Positions 1 to 8,744 of a DNA stretch of 64,000 nt are shown one piece after another; the stretch's first letter is position 1, and each line of letters starts with the position of its first letter. The notes below the pieces were generated by a model. That model did not search any database. It had not been told where the DNA came from and was given only the letters and a program-made list of their open reading frames with translations. The stretch is taken from contig CALEZT010000172.1 in NCBI GenBank assembly GCA_937927975.1, forward strand, positions 19,204 to 83,203, read 5' to 3'. Both the position numbers and the translations under genes were made by a program. This DNA comes from an uncultured Phycisphaerales bacterium. Its GTDB lineage: Bacteria; Planctomycetota; Phycisphaerae; Sedimentisphaerales; Anaerobacaceae.

Positions 1-1
1 A

Positions 2-1471
2 CGGGACCGCATCTGGCGGCTCGACTTCGCGCACAAAGCCGCCCACATGCTGCTTGCCAGCGTGGTGGTTCTGCTCGTGGCGGGCAAGTTCGCGAATAAC
101 CTGGGCAAGGAGCTTTTCGTGCCGGCGCACGGGGTGGACGGAGGAGAGAGACAGGTGAGAGAGGCGAGACAGGCTCGTTGGGCGGTTGTCGGCGGGGTGG
201 CCGTGCTGGTTGTGGGCATGTCGCTCCTGGGCATGAGCGGGTGGGTCGAGTTCGCGCAGGCCCAGGAGGAGGGCCCGCCGTTTGCCTCGATGGAGGACAG
301 GCAAACGCAGTGGCATCGCTTCCGAGGTCCCGGCGGGGCCGGCGTCAGCGCGTACACGAACATCCCGACATCCTGGAACGGAAAGACCGGGGAGAACATT
401 CTCTGGAAGGCTCCGGTGTCTTTGCCTGGACGGAATTCTCCGGTGGTTTGGAAAGACCGCGTTTTCCTGGCGGGCGCCGATCCGAACGTGCGACAGGTCT
501 ACTGCTACGACGCCAAGAGCGGTCGATTGCTGTGGAAGGGCGATGTCCCCACCGCGCCGGGGACGCCCAAACTGGAGATCATGGAAGACACCGGTTACGC
601 CGCCTGCACCATGGCGACGGACGGTCGTCGGATCTATGCGATCTTTCCCACGGGGGACGTTGCGGCGTTCGACTTCAACGGTCGGCGGCTGTGGCACAAG
701 AGTCTCGGCCTTCCAGACAGCGCCTATGGCTACGCCTCCTCGCTGGAGACCTACGAGAAACTCGTGATCATCCAGTACGACCAGGGCGACGGCAGCGAAG
801 GCAAATCGAGAGTCATTGCGTTGGACGGGGTCACCGGCCAAGTCGCCTGGGAAGCCAAACGCACGCTGCCGAACTCCTGGGCATCGCCGGTCGTCGTCGA
901 GGTGGAAGGCAAGCCCCAACTGATCACGCTCGCGGACCCGAACATGGTCGCCTATGATCCCGCCACCGGCGCCGAGATCTGGCGGGCCGAATGTCTGGGC
1001 GGCGATCTGGCGCCCTCGCCGATCTATGCCGGCGGTCTGATTCTGGCGATCGAGCCGTATGCGCAGATGGTCGCGGTCAAGCCGACGGGCCATGGCGACG
1101 TCACCAAGACGCACATTGTCTGGAAGATGGAAGAGGGCGCGCCGGACATCTGCTCGCCCGTCAGCGACGGCACGTACGTCTATCTGCTGGAGAGTTCGGA
1201 CCTGCTGATCTGCTGCAAGGTCGAAACCGGCGAAAAGCTGTACGAGGAGAAGATCAAAGGGGATTACCGGGCCTCCCCGAGCCTCGTGGGCGACAAGCTC
1301 TACGTGCTCGAAATGAAGGGTGTGATGCGGATCGTGCAGGCCGGGCCTGAGTTCAAGGAGTTGGGCAAGAACGAGTTGGGCGAAGAGTGCCATGCGTCGC
1401 CCGCGTTCGCGGACGGTCGCATCTACATCCGTGGCACAGAGAATCTTTACTGCATCGGGCAGGCGCAATGA
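2..1471 (+). CDS. Membrane-anchored PQQ-like beta-propeller protein (5' end outside window)
   Basis: The frame is open to the left edge of the window, so the true start lies upstream; an ATG at 47 is the first in-frame start seen but is probably internal, because the 15 residues before it read as credible protein with two His next to a hydrophobic segment. From that Met, hydrophobic stretches at about 1-15 and 45-70 look like membrane segments. The rest is a repeat domain beginning near residue 87 with an RFRGPGG motif and recurring patterns of the kind ILWK, LLWKGDV and IWRAE, typical of PQQ/BamB-like eight-bladed propellers (known family pattern). The stop overlaps the next ATG by four bases (ATGA), so it is probably co-translated with the NuoEF-like gene. 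A role as an electron-transfer or scaffold partner is inference. Confidence 0.75.
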   Translation, partial: RDRIWRLDFAHKAAHMLLASVVVLLVAGKFANNLGKELFVPAHGVDGGERQVREARQARWAVVGGVAVLVVGMSLLGMSGWVEFAQAQEEGPPFASMEDRQTQWHRFRGPGGAGVSAYTNIPTSWNGKTGENILWKAPVSLPGRNSPVVWKDRVFLAGADPNVRQVYCYDAKSGRLLWKGDVPTAPGTPKLEIMEDTGYAACTMATDGRRIYAIFPTGDVAAFDFNGRRLWHKSLGLPDSAYGYASSLETYEKLVIIQYDQGDGSEGKSRVIALDGVTGQVAWEAKRTLPNSWASPVVVEVEGKPQLITLADPNMVAYDPATGAEIWRAECLGGDLAPSPIYAGGLILAIEPYAQMVAVKPTGHGDVTKTHIVWKMEEGAPDICSPVSDGTYVYLLESSDLLICCKVETGEKLYEEKIKGDYRASPSLVGDKLYVLEMKGVMRIVQAGPEFKELGKNELGEECHASPAFADGRIYIRGTENLYCIGQAQ

Positions 1472-3828
1472 CTGAAGAGCTGGATCTAACGTTCGTCGAA
1501 GAGACCGTCAAGCGGGTCGGCATCGGCAAGGAGAAGGTGCTGGAAGTCCTGCAGGCGATCCAGGGGCATTACGGCTATCTGCCCAATGAGGCCCTGCGGC
1601 GGGTGTGTGAGCTGACGGAAATCACGCCGGCCTCGATCGCAGGCGTTTCGACCTTCTACGATCAGTTCCGCCATCGCCCCGCGGGCAAGCACATCATCCA
1701 CGTCTGCGTGGGCACCGCCTGCCACGTGAAGGGCGCCGAGGCGGTCTACGACGCGTTTCGCGAGCATTTGGCGATTGCCGAAGGCGAGGACACCGACGCG
1801 CAGAAGCTGTTCACTGTCGAGCGGATCGCGTGCCTGGGCTGCTGCACACTGGCCCCGGCGGTGCAGATCGACGATGTGACGTACGGCCATCTGACCCGCG
1901 AGACGGTGCCTGGGGTCTTGAGCGATTTCCTCAAGCACGAGCAGACGCGAGCGGCTTCGCCCACGAAGTCTCGCGGCCTGCGCAAAGGCAAGCCCGACCC
2001 TCGCGGCGAAGTCCGGATCGGACTGGGCTCCTGCTGCGTCGCCCGCGGCAGCGGCAAATTGCACGGCGCTCTTCAGGAGGCTCTGGCCCAGACCGGCGTC
2101 CAGGTGCCCGTCAAACGCGTGGGGTGTGTGGGCATGTGCCACCAGACGCCTCTGCTGGAGATCGTGTTGCCGAACCAGTCATCGTTCCTCTACGCCCGCG
2201 TCGAGCCTCAGGACGCCAAGGGGATTATCCAGCGGCACTTCGGCGTGCGGGGGCCGCACAGGAAGCTCTCCAACGTGGTGTCCACGGCCCTGGACCGTCT
2301 GCTGACCGACGAGAAGTGGGAGCCTGTCACTCGATACTCGATCCACGTGCGGGACCAGGCGGTGTCGGACTTCCTCGGACGACAGATTCACATCGCAACC
2401 GAGCACTGCGGCCACATCGATCCGACCGATCTCGATGAATACCAGCGCAACGGCGGATTCAAAGGACTGGAGAAGGCGATTCAGGAACTCACGCCGGAGG
2501 CCGTGATCAAACAGATCGAGATCAGCGGCCTTCGCGGCAGGGGCGGCGCGGGTTTTCCGACGCATCTGAAATGGTCGGCGGTGCGTGCGACGGAGTCCGC
2601 GAAGAAGTACGTGGTCTGCAACGGCGACGAGGGCGATCCCGGCGCGTTCATGGACCGCATGCTGATGGAATCCTATCCCTATCGGATCATCGAGGGGATG
2701 GCGATCGCAGCCCGATGCGTCGGAGCTCGCGAGGGCTTCCTCTACATTCGGGCCGAGTACCCGCTGGCGATCAAGCGAATCGCCGAGGCCCTGGAGAAAT
2801 GCCGCGAGCGCGGGCTCCTGGGCGACAAGATCCTGGGCACGGATTTCTCGCTGGAATTGAAGATCATGGCCGGCGCGGGAGCGTTCGTCTGCGGTGAAGA
2901 GACGGCGCTTCTGGCGAGCATCGAAGGGCGTCGCGGCATGCCGAGATTGCGTCCGCCGTTTCCGGCGCAGAAAGGCCTCTGGGGATTGCCGACGCTCATC
3001 AACAACGTCGAGACGTATGCGTGCGTTTCGTGGATTCTGCGAAACGGAGCCGAGTCGTTCGCCCGCATCGGCACGGGCCGGAGCAAAGGCACGAAGGTCT
3101 TCGCCCTGGCCGGCAAGATCGCTCGCGGCGGGTTGATCGAGGTGCCCATGGGTATTTCGGTTCGGCAGATCATCGAAGAGATCGGCGGCGGCATCGCAGG
3201 CGGGCTCAGGTTCAAGGCCGTCCAGGTGGGCGGACCCTCCGGGGGCTGCATTCCTGCGTCTCGAGACAATCTCTCCGTGGACTACGAGTCCCTGACTGAA
3301 GCGGGGGCCATGATGGGTTCCGGCGGTCTGGTCGTGCTCGACGAGACCGACTGCATGGTCGACATCTCCCGGTACTTCCTCCAATTCACGCAGAACCAGT
3401 CCTGCGGCAAGTGCACGTTCTGCCGGGTCGGGACGCGACGGATGCTGGACATCCTCGACCGGCTCTGCGCCGGCAAAGGCGAGGCCGGGGACCTCGACGA
3501 ACTCGAGCATCTGGCCAAGATGATCAAACAGGGGAGTCTCTGCGGTCTGGGCAAGACCGCCCCGAATCCGGTTCTGTCGACGATGCGGTATTTCCGCGAG
3601 GAATACGAAGCTCACGTGAAGGGCCGCTGTCCGGCGGGCAAGTGCAAGGCCCTCATCAAGTACTCGATCACCGACGACTGCATCGGCTGCACGATCTGCG
3701 CCCAGCACTGTCCGACCGGGGCCATCGCGGCCATACCGTACGAGAAGCACGAAATCGATCTTGAGAAATGCGTCCGATGCGGGGGCTGCAAGACCGTCTG
3801 TCCCGCCAAGGCCGTGCGAGTTGAGTAG
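1468..3828 (+). CDS. NuoE-NuoF fusion: NADH-binding iron-sulfur flavoprotein
   Basis: This 786-residue protein joins two subunits of complex I-like or bifurcating dehydrogenases. Residues 1-160 are NuoE-like with a [2Fe-2S] set C80, C85, C122, C126. Residues 180-260 form a second thioredoxin-like ferredoxin module (C190, C220, C224). Residues 300-710 are NuoF: GRGGAGFP near 357, NGDEGDPGAF at 385 for FMN/NADH binding, and the N3-type cluster C646, C649, C652, C692. Two CxxCxxCxxxCP ferredoxin clusters (from C738 and C768) end the protein. That layout matches HydB/HydC of NADH-linked [FeFe] hydrogenases and NAD-linked formate dehydrogenases fused in one chain. The ATG at 1468 overlaps the previous stop; an upstream extension of the frame was rejected because it lies inside the previous gene. 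No catalytic hydrogenase or formate dehydrogenase subunit is visible in the window. Confidence 0.92.
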   Translation: MTEELDLTFVEETVKRVGIGKEKVLEVLQAIQGHYGYLPNEALRRVCELTEITPASIAGVSTFYDQFRHRPAGKHIIHVCVGTACHVKGAEAVYDAFREHLAIAEGEDTDAQKLFTVERIACLGCCTLAPAVQIDDVTYGHLTRETVPGVLSDFLKHEQTRAASPTKSRGLRKGKPDPRGEVRIGLGSCCVARGSGKLHGALQEALAQTGVQVPVKRVGCVGMCHQTPLLEIVLPNQSSFLYARVEPQDAKGIIQRHFGVRGPHRKLSNVVSTALDRLLTDEKWEPVTRYSIHVRDQAVSDFLGRQIHIATEHCGHIDPTDLDEYQRNGGFKGLEKAIQELTPEAVIKQIEISGLRGRGGAGFPTHLKWSAVRATESAKKYVVCNGDEGDPGAFMDRMLMESYPYRIIEGMAIAARCVGAREGFLYIRAEYPLAIKRIAEALEKCRERGLLGDKILGTDFSLELKIMAGAGAFVCGEETALLASIEGRRGMPRLRPPFPAQKGLWGLPTLINNVETYACVSWILRNGAESFARIGTGRSKGTKVFALAGKIARGGLIEVPMGISVRQIIEEIGGGIAGGLRFKAVQVGGPSGGCIPASRDNLSVDYESLTEAGAMMGSGGLVVLDETDCMVDISRYFLQFTQNQSCGKCTFCRVGTRRMLDILDRLCAGKGEAGDLDELEHLAKMIKQGSLCGLGKTAPNPVLSTMRYFREEYEAHVKGRCPAGKCKALIKYSITDDCIGCTICAQHCPTGAIAAIPYEKHEIDLEKCVRCGGCKTVCPAKAVRVE

Positions 3829-3830
3829 CC

Positions 3831-5390
3831 ATGCCGAAGATTACGATTGATGGTCGCGAAGTACAGGTAGACGCTGGGGCAACGATCCTCGACGCCGCCG
3901 AGAAGTTGGGAATCGCCATCCCCACGATGTGTCACCTCAAGGGCCACGAGGCGACGACGAGTTGCATGGTGTGTGTGGTCAAGGTGGCCGGTCTGGGCTC
4001 GCTCGTGCCCGCGTGCGGCACGCCGGTCCGCGACGGGATGCAGGTCGACAGCGAATCCGAACCGGTGCTCGAAGCGAGAAAGGCTGCGCTGGAGCTTCTG
4101 TTGAGCGACCACATCGGCGACTGCGTGGGCCCTTGCCAGATGGGCTGCCCTGCTCGGATGGATATTCCGCTGATGATCCGTCAGATCGCGGCGGGGCAAC
4201 TGCAGGATGCGATTGCGACGATCAAGCGGGACATCCCCTTGCCGGCGACGCTGGGACGGATCTGTCCGGCGCCGTGCGAGAAGGTGTGCCGGCGAAAACA
4301 GCACGACGAAGCGGTGTCGATCTGTCTGCTCAAGCGGCACGTTGCCGATGTGGACCTGCAATCCAGCATGCCTTACAGCCCGACCGTGTCGGCAAAACGG
4401 GAGAAGCGGGTTGCGATCATCGGTGCGGGTCCTGCGGGTCTTTCGGCCGCTTACTACCTGCAGCAGAATGGCTTCGATTGCACCATCTTCGACGAGCACG
4501 AGGAGCCCGGCGGCATGCTGCGCTACGCGGTGACGGAACGGGCTCTGCCCCGCGATGTCCTTGACGCGGAGATCGCGCAGATCGCCAGGCTCGGCGTGAC
4601 GTTCAAGCTCCGCACGCGGGTAGGAATCGCCATCCTCCTGGAGGAGATTCGCGAGCAGTTCGGCGCAGTCTTCCTGGCGACCGGTGAATTGAAGGCCGGC
4701 GATGCGGACGCCATCGGGATCGAAACGTCCCAGGACGGCGTCAAGGTCGACGCCAGGACCGGGGCCACGAGCATTCCGTCGGTCTTTGCGGGCGGGGACG
4801 TGGTTCGCAAGCGCCGACTGGCCGTGCGGGCGGTGGCGGATGGAAAGGAAGCTGCCGAGTCGATTCGCCAGTTTCTCAGCGGCCAGAAGGTCGTCGGTCC
4901 GGGAAGGCTGTTCAACAGCCGGATGGGCAAGCTCGACGCGGAGGAGATGGAGTTGTTCCTGCGATCGGCGAGCCGCGATCCTCGGACGGCGCCGTTCCGC
5001 CCGATCGACGGATTCACGCGCGACGAGGCCCGCGCCGAAGCCCTTCGCTGCCTGCGGTGCGATTGCGCCAAGTTGGACAGTTGTCTCCTGCGCCGTCACG
5101 CGCAGGCCCATGATGCCCGTCAGACCCGGTACAAGGCCGAGCGAGGCTCATTCGTCCAGCAGACGCAGCATCCGGATGTCGTCTACGAGCCCGGCAAGTG
5201 CATCGACTGCGGCATCTGCATCCAGATTGCCTCCTCGCAGGGCGAGAAGCTGGGACTGGCCTTCATCGGCCGCGGCTTCGATGTCCGCGTGGCGGTCCCG
5301 TTCGGCGAGTCTCTGGCCGAAGGGCTCAAGGTCGCGGCAACCGAGTGCGTCAAAGCCTGTCCGACAGGCGCGCTGGCGTTCAAGCGATAG
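3831..5390 (+). CDS. GltD-like iron-sulfur FAD protein with N-terminal [2Fe-2S] domain
   Basis: It starts two bases after the NuoEF-like gene, so the two products are likely partners. Residues 1-75 are a plant-type [2Fe-2S] ferredoxin (C34, C45, C48, C62). Residues 92-160 match the N-terminal [4Fe-4S] region of glutamate synthase small subunits (C98, C102, C106, C145, C149, C153). An FAD dinucleotide fold follows (GAGPAG at 198-203) and the closing FAD motif FAGGDVV at about 319. Only about 29 residues separate VFLATG (280-285) from that motif; in GltD/NfnB an NAD(P)H-binding Rossmann domain lies there, so it appears to be missing. A C-terminal cluster uses C457, C460, C463 and C506, C510. 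I infer a flavoprotein that takes or gives electrons through FeS clusters, with NADH handled by the neighbour. Confidence 0.88.
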   Translation: MPKITIDGREVQVDAGATILDAAEKLGIAIPTMCHLKGHEATTSCMVCVVKVAGLGSLVPACGTPVRDGMQVDSESEPVLEARKAALELLLSDHIGDCVGPCQMGCPARMDIPLMIRQIAAGQLQDAIATIKRDIPLPATLGRICPAPCEKVCRRKQHDEAVSICLLKRHVADVDLQSSMPYSPTVSAKREKRVAIIGAGPAGLSAAYYLQQNGFDCTIFDEHEEPGGMLRYAVTERALPRDVLDAEIAQIARLGVTFKLRTRVGIAILLEEIREQFGAVFLATGELKAGDADAIGIETSQDGVKVDARTGATSIPSVFAGGDVVRKRRLAVRAVADGKEAAESIRQFLSGQKVVGPGRLFNSRMGKLDAEEMELFLRSASRDPRTAPFRPIDGFTRDEARAEALRCLRCDCAKLDSCLLRRHAQAHDARQTRYKAERGSFVQQTQHPDVVYEPGKCIDCGICIQIASSQGEKLGLAFIGRGFDVRVAVPFGESLAEGLKVAATECVKACPTGALAFKR

Positions 5391-5425
5391 TCCTATTCGT
5401 CCCATCAGTCCTATTGGTCCTATGA
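5390..5425 (+). repeat. Four tandem 9-nt repeats of the form GTCCTATTN
   Basis: Four consecutive units read GTCCTATTC, GTCCCATCA, GTCCTATTG and GTCCTATGA. The array starts on the last base of the flavoprotein stop codon and runs over the stop codon of the convergent flavodoxin-like gene, so the last codons of that gene lie inside the repeat. Confidence 0.8.
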
Positions 5426-6127
5426 GACGCTGACGCGCAGAGCCACTTCCGCGACGCGACGCCCCAAAGCCCTGGCTGTCGTCAGTCCGAACTCATCCTT
5501 GAGGACGCCGCCCTCGGCTCCGCTCCAGACGGTTGCGCCGATCCTTGGTCCGGGCCGGCCGTTGCCGACCAGGATCATCTCCTGGCACAACAGCGAGACC
5601 TGCACTGCGTGGATCGTGACCTCCTGGCCTCCGTTGCGGGTGCCTCCGCAGGCCAGGACGCCCGCGACCTTGTTGCTCAAGGCGAAATCCTTCTGCCACA
5701 GGAGAATCGCCCGGTCGAGGAACGCCTTGCACAGGGAACTCATGCCGCCGAAGTAGACGGGCGTGCCTACGATGATGCCTCGTACCTCGGGAGCGATCAA
5801 TCGCGGGGCGAGCTTGGGGAAATCGTCCTGCGTCCCTTCGGGACCTGCCACCCCGGCCGCGAGACTGCCGTTGATCCGGAATTCCGCCAACTCGATCAAC
5901 TCGGTATCGATTCTGTCGCTGACTTGCCGGGCGGTCTCCAGGCAGACGCTCAGCGAGGCGGCGGTCCCTTGTCCCTTGCGAGGACTGCACGAGAGGGCGA
6001 CGATCTTGATGCGCCCTTCGGTCGCGGCCTGGGGTTGTGATGATGCTGTCGATGCCGCGACGGCTGTTATGGCTGTCCCGGCGGTCATTGAGCTTCTGAC
6101 GAAGTCGCGTCGTGTGATTTCTTTCAC
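5420..6127 (-). CDS. Tat-exported flavodoxin-like NAD(P)H-dependent FMN reductase
   Basis: A 235-residue flavodoxin-fold protein. The N-terminus carries a twin-arginine signal (RRDFVRSS) followed by an Ala-rich hydrophobic stretch, so it is expected to be exported folded with its flavin. After the signal, ALSCSPRKGQGTAAS is the phosphate-binding loop typical of the NADPH-dependent FMN reductase/flavodoxin family, and GTPVYFGGMS is the second flavin-contact loop. The start is a GTG preceded by GGAG at good spacing; ATG codons further upstream would add residues with no signal character. It is divergent from the propeller gene at 6282 and converges on the iron-sulfur flavoprotein gene. The electron donor and substrate cannot be told from sequence. 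Confidence 0.85.
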   Translation of the reverse strand: MKEITRRDFVRSSMTAGTAITAVAASTASSQPQAATEGRIKIVALSCSPRKGQGTAASLSVCLETARQVSDRIDTELIELAEFRINGSLAAGVAGPEGTQDDFPKLAPRLIAPEVRGIIVGTPVYFGGMSSLCKAFLDRAILLWQKDFALSNKVAGVLACGGTRNGGQEVTIHAVQVSLLCQEMILVGNGRPGPRIGATVWSGAEGGVLKDEFGLTTARALGRRVAEVALRVSVS

Positions 6128-6281
6128 AATCGTCTCCTTTGGTCTGTCACGGGGCCGGTTTTCTCCAGTTCCTGCGAACACAATTGCCCCTTGGAGTATA
6201 TTAGAATACGGCAGTTCTGAACAGGGCGGAGAGTCCCTGCGTGCAGATTCGAGAACGTCAATCGAGGTTTGGAAGGAATTC

Positions 6282-7556
6282 ATGATGACGAGTGCAACAA
6301 GGTCCGTTGTGGTTCTCAGTATTATCTGTATCGTCCTGGAGGGTGGCCTGCTGGCGGCGGACTGGCCGCAATGGCGTGGGCCGAACCGCGACGGGGTGTG
6401 CACAGAGACCGGCCTGCTCAAGCAATGGCCAGAAGGCGGCCCGAAGCTGCTCTGGGAAATCTCCGGCCTCGGACCGGGTTATTCGACCGTTTCGATCAAG
6501 GACGGCAAGCTCTACACGATGGGGGATCGGGAGAAGAGCCAGTACGTCTATGCGTACGATCTGGACACTCGAAAGGAGTTCTGGGCAGCCAAGGTGGGCG
6601 AAGGCCACAATGACGGGCCTCGCTGCACTCCGACGGTCGACGGCGGCTTCGTGTACGCGATCGGCACGGGCGGCAACGTCGTCTGCGTCGCCGGCGACAG
6701 CGGCAAGGTGGTCTGGACGAAGAACCTGCTGACCGATCTTGGCGGGGCGAGCAATCCGCAGTGGCGGTTCAGCGAGTCGCCCCTGATCGACGGGGATCGA
6801 CTTCTGTGCACGCCGGGCGGGCAGAAGGCCGTGATGGTCGCCCTGAACAAGAAGACCGGCGATGTGATCTGGACCTGCTCCATGCCCGACATCGGCTCCA
6901 ACGGCAAGGACGAGGCCGGGTACTCGTCTATCGGAATCAGCCATGCGGCGGGCGTGAAGCAATACGTGCAATTGACCAACAAGGGCGTGGTCGGCGTCTC
7001 GAACGACGGCAAATTCCTCTGGGGCTACAACCGCGTCGCCAATCGCGTGGCGAACATCTCCACGCCGGTGATCGAGGGCGACTACGTTTTCACCTCCACC
7101 GCCTACCAGACGGGCTCGGCCCTGCTGAAGCTCTCCCGCGACGGGGAGGGCGTCAAGGCTGAAGAAGTGTACTGGCTTGACAGGAACCAGTTCCAGAGCC
7201 ATCACGGCGGGTTTGTCAAGGTTGGCGACTACATCTACGGTGGCCACAATCACAACAAAGGCGAGCCCACCTGCGTCGAGATGAAGACCGGCAAGATCCT
7301 GTGGCACGCCGACCAGCCCGGCGGCGGTTCCGGTTCGGTTCTGTACGCCGACGGATGCCTGTATTTCCTGTACGACGACGGCACCGCGGCGCTGGTCGAA
7401 GCGACTCCCGAGAAGTACAATCTCAAGGGTACGTTCAAGCTGCCCAAGCGTCCGGGGGCCAGAGGAACCGCCTGGGCCCATCCGGTCGTCAGCGACGGCA
7501 AGCTGTATCTTCGCTGGGCGGACGTGCTGTTCTGCTATGATGTGAAGGCCCAGTAG
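6282..7556 (+). CDS. Secreted PQQ-like beta-propeller protein
   Basis: A 424-residue protein with an N-terminal signal peptide (hydrophobic core VVVLSIICIVL, then ADWPQWRGP). The WPQWRGPNRDGV opening and repeated W-rich blades (KEFWAAKV, VVWTKNL, VIWTCSMP, ILWHADQP) are the signature of the PQQ-binding-like/BamB-like propeller family that planctomycetes carry in many copies. No catalytic residues of quinoprotein alcohol dehydrogenases are evident, so it is probably a non-catalytic or unknown-function propeller. Two adjacent ATGs occur at 6282 and 6285; GGAAGG just upstream serves either. It stands alone between a divergent flavodoxin gene and the alcohol dehydrogenase gene. Confidence 0.85.
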   Translation: MMTSATRSVVVLSIICIVLEGGLLAADWPQWRGPNRDGVCTETGLLKQWPEGGPKLLWEISGLGPGYSTVSIKDGKLYTMGDREKSQYVYAYDLDTRKEFWAAKVGEGHNDGPRCTPTVDGGFVYAIGTGGNVVCVAGDSGKVVWTKNLLTDLGGASNPQWRFSESPLIDGDRLLCTPGGQKAVMVALNKKTGDVIWTCSMPDIGSNGKDEAGYSSIGISHAAGVKQYVQLTNKGVVGVSNDGKFLWGYNRVANRVANISTPVIEGDYVFTSTAYQTGSALLKLSRDGEGVKAEEVYWLDRNQFQSHHGGFVKVGDYIYGGHNHNKGEPTCVEMKTGKILWHADQPGGGSGSVLYADGCLYFLYDDGTAALVEATPEKYNLKGTFKLPKRPGARGTAWAHPVVSDGKLYLRWADVLFCYDVKAQ

Positions 7557-7699
7557 AGCGGGCAGCCAGACGGGTTCGGCAATTTCGAACCGGCAAGTGC
7601 ATACTTTCCCTATCCTTTCAAGGGGGAAAGCGACCCGATACTCGTGCTGCATACGCAGGTTGTCGAAAGGTCGCGACGCAATGTGTGGGGAGTGCAGAC

Positions 7700-8734
7700 A
7701 TGAAAGCAGCAGCGATTCGTGAGTTTGGCGATCTTGACGTTCTTCATGTCCGGGATGTTAAGGAGCCGTGGGCGGCTCGCGGGGAGGTTGTTCTCAAAGT
7801 CCTCTGCGCCGGGCTCAATCACCTCGACATCTGGGTTCGCAGGGGCCGGCCCGGCTCGCAATTGCAGATGCCTCACGTGCTCGGGTCCGATGCCGTCGGG
7901 GTGGTTGTCGCCGTGGGCGAGGGAGTGCAGAGCCCTCAAGTGGGTGAGCAGGTGATCCTCTATCCCGGCGTGTATTGCGGCCGCTGCGAGTTCTGCCGAT
8001 CGGGGCAACAAAGCCTGTGCGCGGATTTCGGGATCATCGGGCTGGTGCGTCCCGGGACGTTTGCGGAAATGGTAGCGGTCCCGGCCGCGAACTGCTATCC
8101 CAAGCCGCCGCACTTGAACGATGAGGAGGCGGGCGTTCTGGCCCTGGCCCACGTGACCGCTTGGCGGATGCTCATGACCAAGGCCCAGATCAAGCCCGGC
8201 GAAACCGTGCTGATCCATGGGATCGGCGGCGGTGTGGCGATTGCTGCGCTTCAGTTCGCCAAGATGGTCGGCGCCGAGACCTTCGTCACCTCGTCTTCGA
8301 ACGACAAACTCTCCCGAGCCCGACAACTGGGTGCCGACCACACAGTCAACTACGAGAAAGAGAGCGTCGTCGAGTGGGTCAAGCAGACCACGAACGGACG
8401 GGGAGTCGATATTGCTCTCGATGCCGTCGGCGCGGCGACTTGGCCGCTGGACATCGCCTGCATCCGCAAGGGCGGTCGGATCGTCCTGTGCGGCGTCACA
8501 ACCGGCGCCAAGGGCGAAACCGACCTGCGGGCCTTCTACTGGAATCAACTCAACGCCATGGGCTCAACACTGGGTTCGTCCGAGGACTTCCGCCAGATGC
8601 TTCGTGCTGTGACGGTCAACAAGCTCAAACCGGTGGTCGACACGGTCTTGCCTCTGGAGAAGGCACGCGAGGCCATGGAGCGGATGGAGACCGCCGGCCA
8701 GTTCGGCAAGATCGCTCTGAGGATATCGCAATAG
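7700..8734 (+). CDS. Zinc-dependent alcohol dehydrogenase family protein (MDR superfamily)
   Basis: A 344-residue medium-chain dehydrogenase/reductase. The GroES-like half has GLNHLDIW and the structural-zinc loop with four Cys in the pattern C-x2-C-x2-C-x7-C (CGRCEFCRSGQQSLC). The Rossmann half starts at VLIHGIGGGVAIAAL and continues with a DHTVNYEKES segment typical of quinone-oxidoreductase-like members. It would reduce or oxidise an alcohol, aldehyde or enone with NAD(P)H. The ATG at 7700 follows GGGGAG at suitable spacing and replaces a weak GTG five codons earlier. The TolC-family gene begins 10 nt after its stop, so the two may be co-transcribed, although no functional link is obvious. 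Confidence 0.9.
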   Translation: MKAAAIREFGDLDVLHVRDVKEPWAARGEVVLKVLCAGLNHLDIWVRRGRPGSQLQMPHVLGSDAVGVVVAVGEGVQSPQVGEQVILYPGVYCGRCEFCRSGQQSLCADFGIIGLVRPGTFAEMVAVPAANCYPKPPHLNDEEAGVLALAHVTAWRMLMTKAQIKPGETVLIHGIGGGVAIAALQFAKMVGAETFVTSSSNDKLSRARQLGADHTVNYEKESVVEWVKQTTNGRGVDIALDAVGAATWPLDIACIRKGGRIVLCGVTTGAKGETDLRAFYWNQLNAMGSTLGSSEDFRQMLRAVTVNKLKPVVDTVLPLEKAREAMERMETAGQFGKIALRISQ

Positions 8735-8744
8735 GGAGTGCTCG

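Noticed and set aside
2179-3750. A 523-codon minus-strand frame within the NuoEF gene
   Set aside because: Antisense to a gene with clear iron-sulfur and FMN motifs; no coding features of its own.
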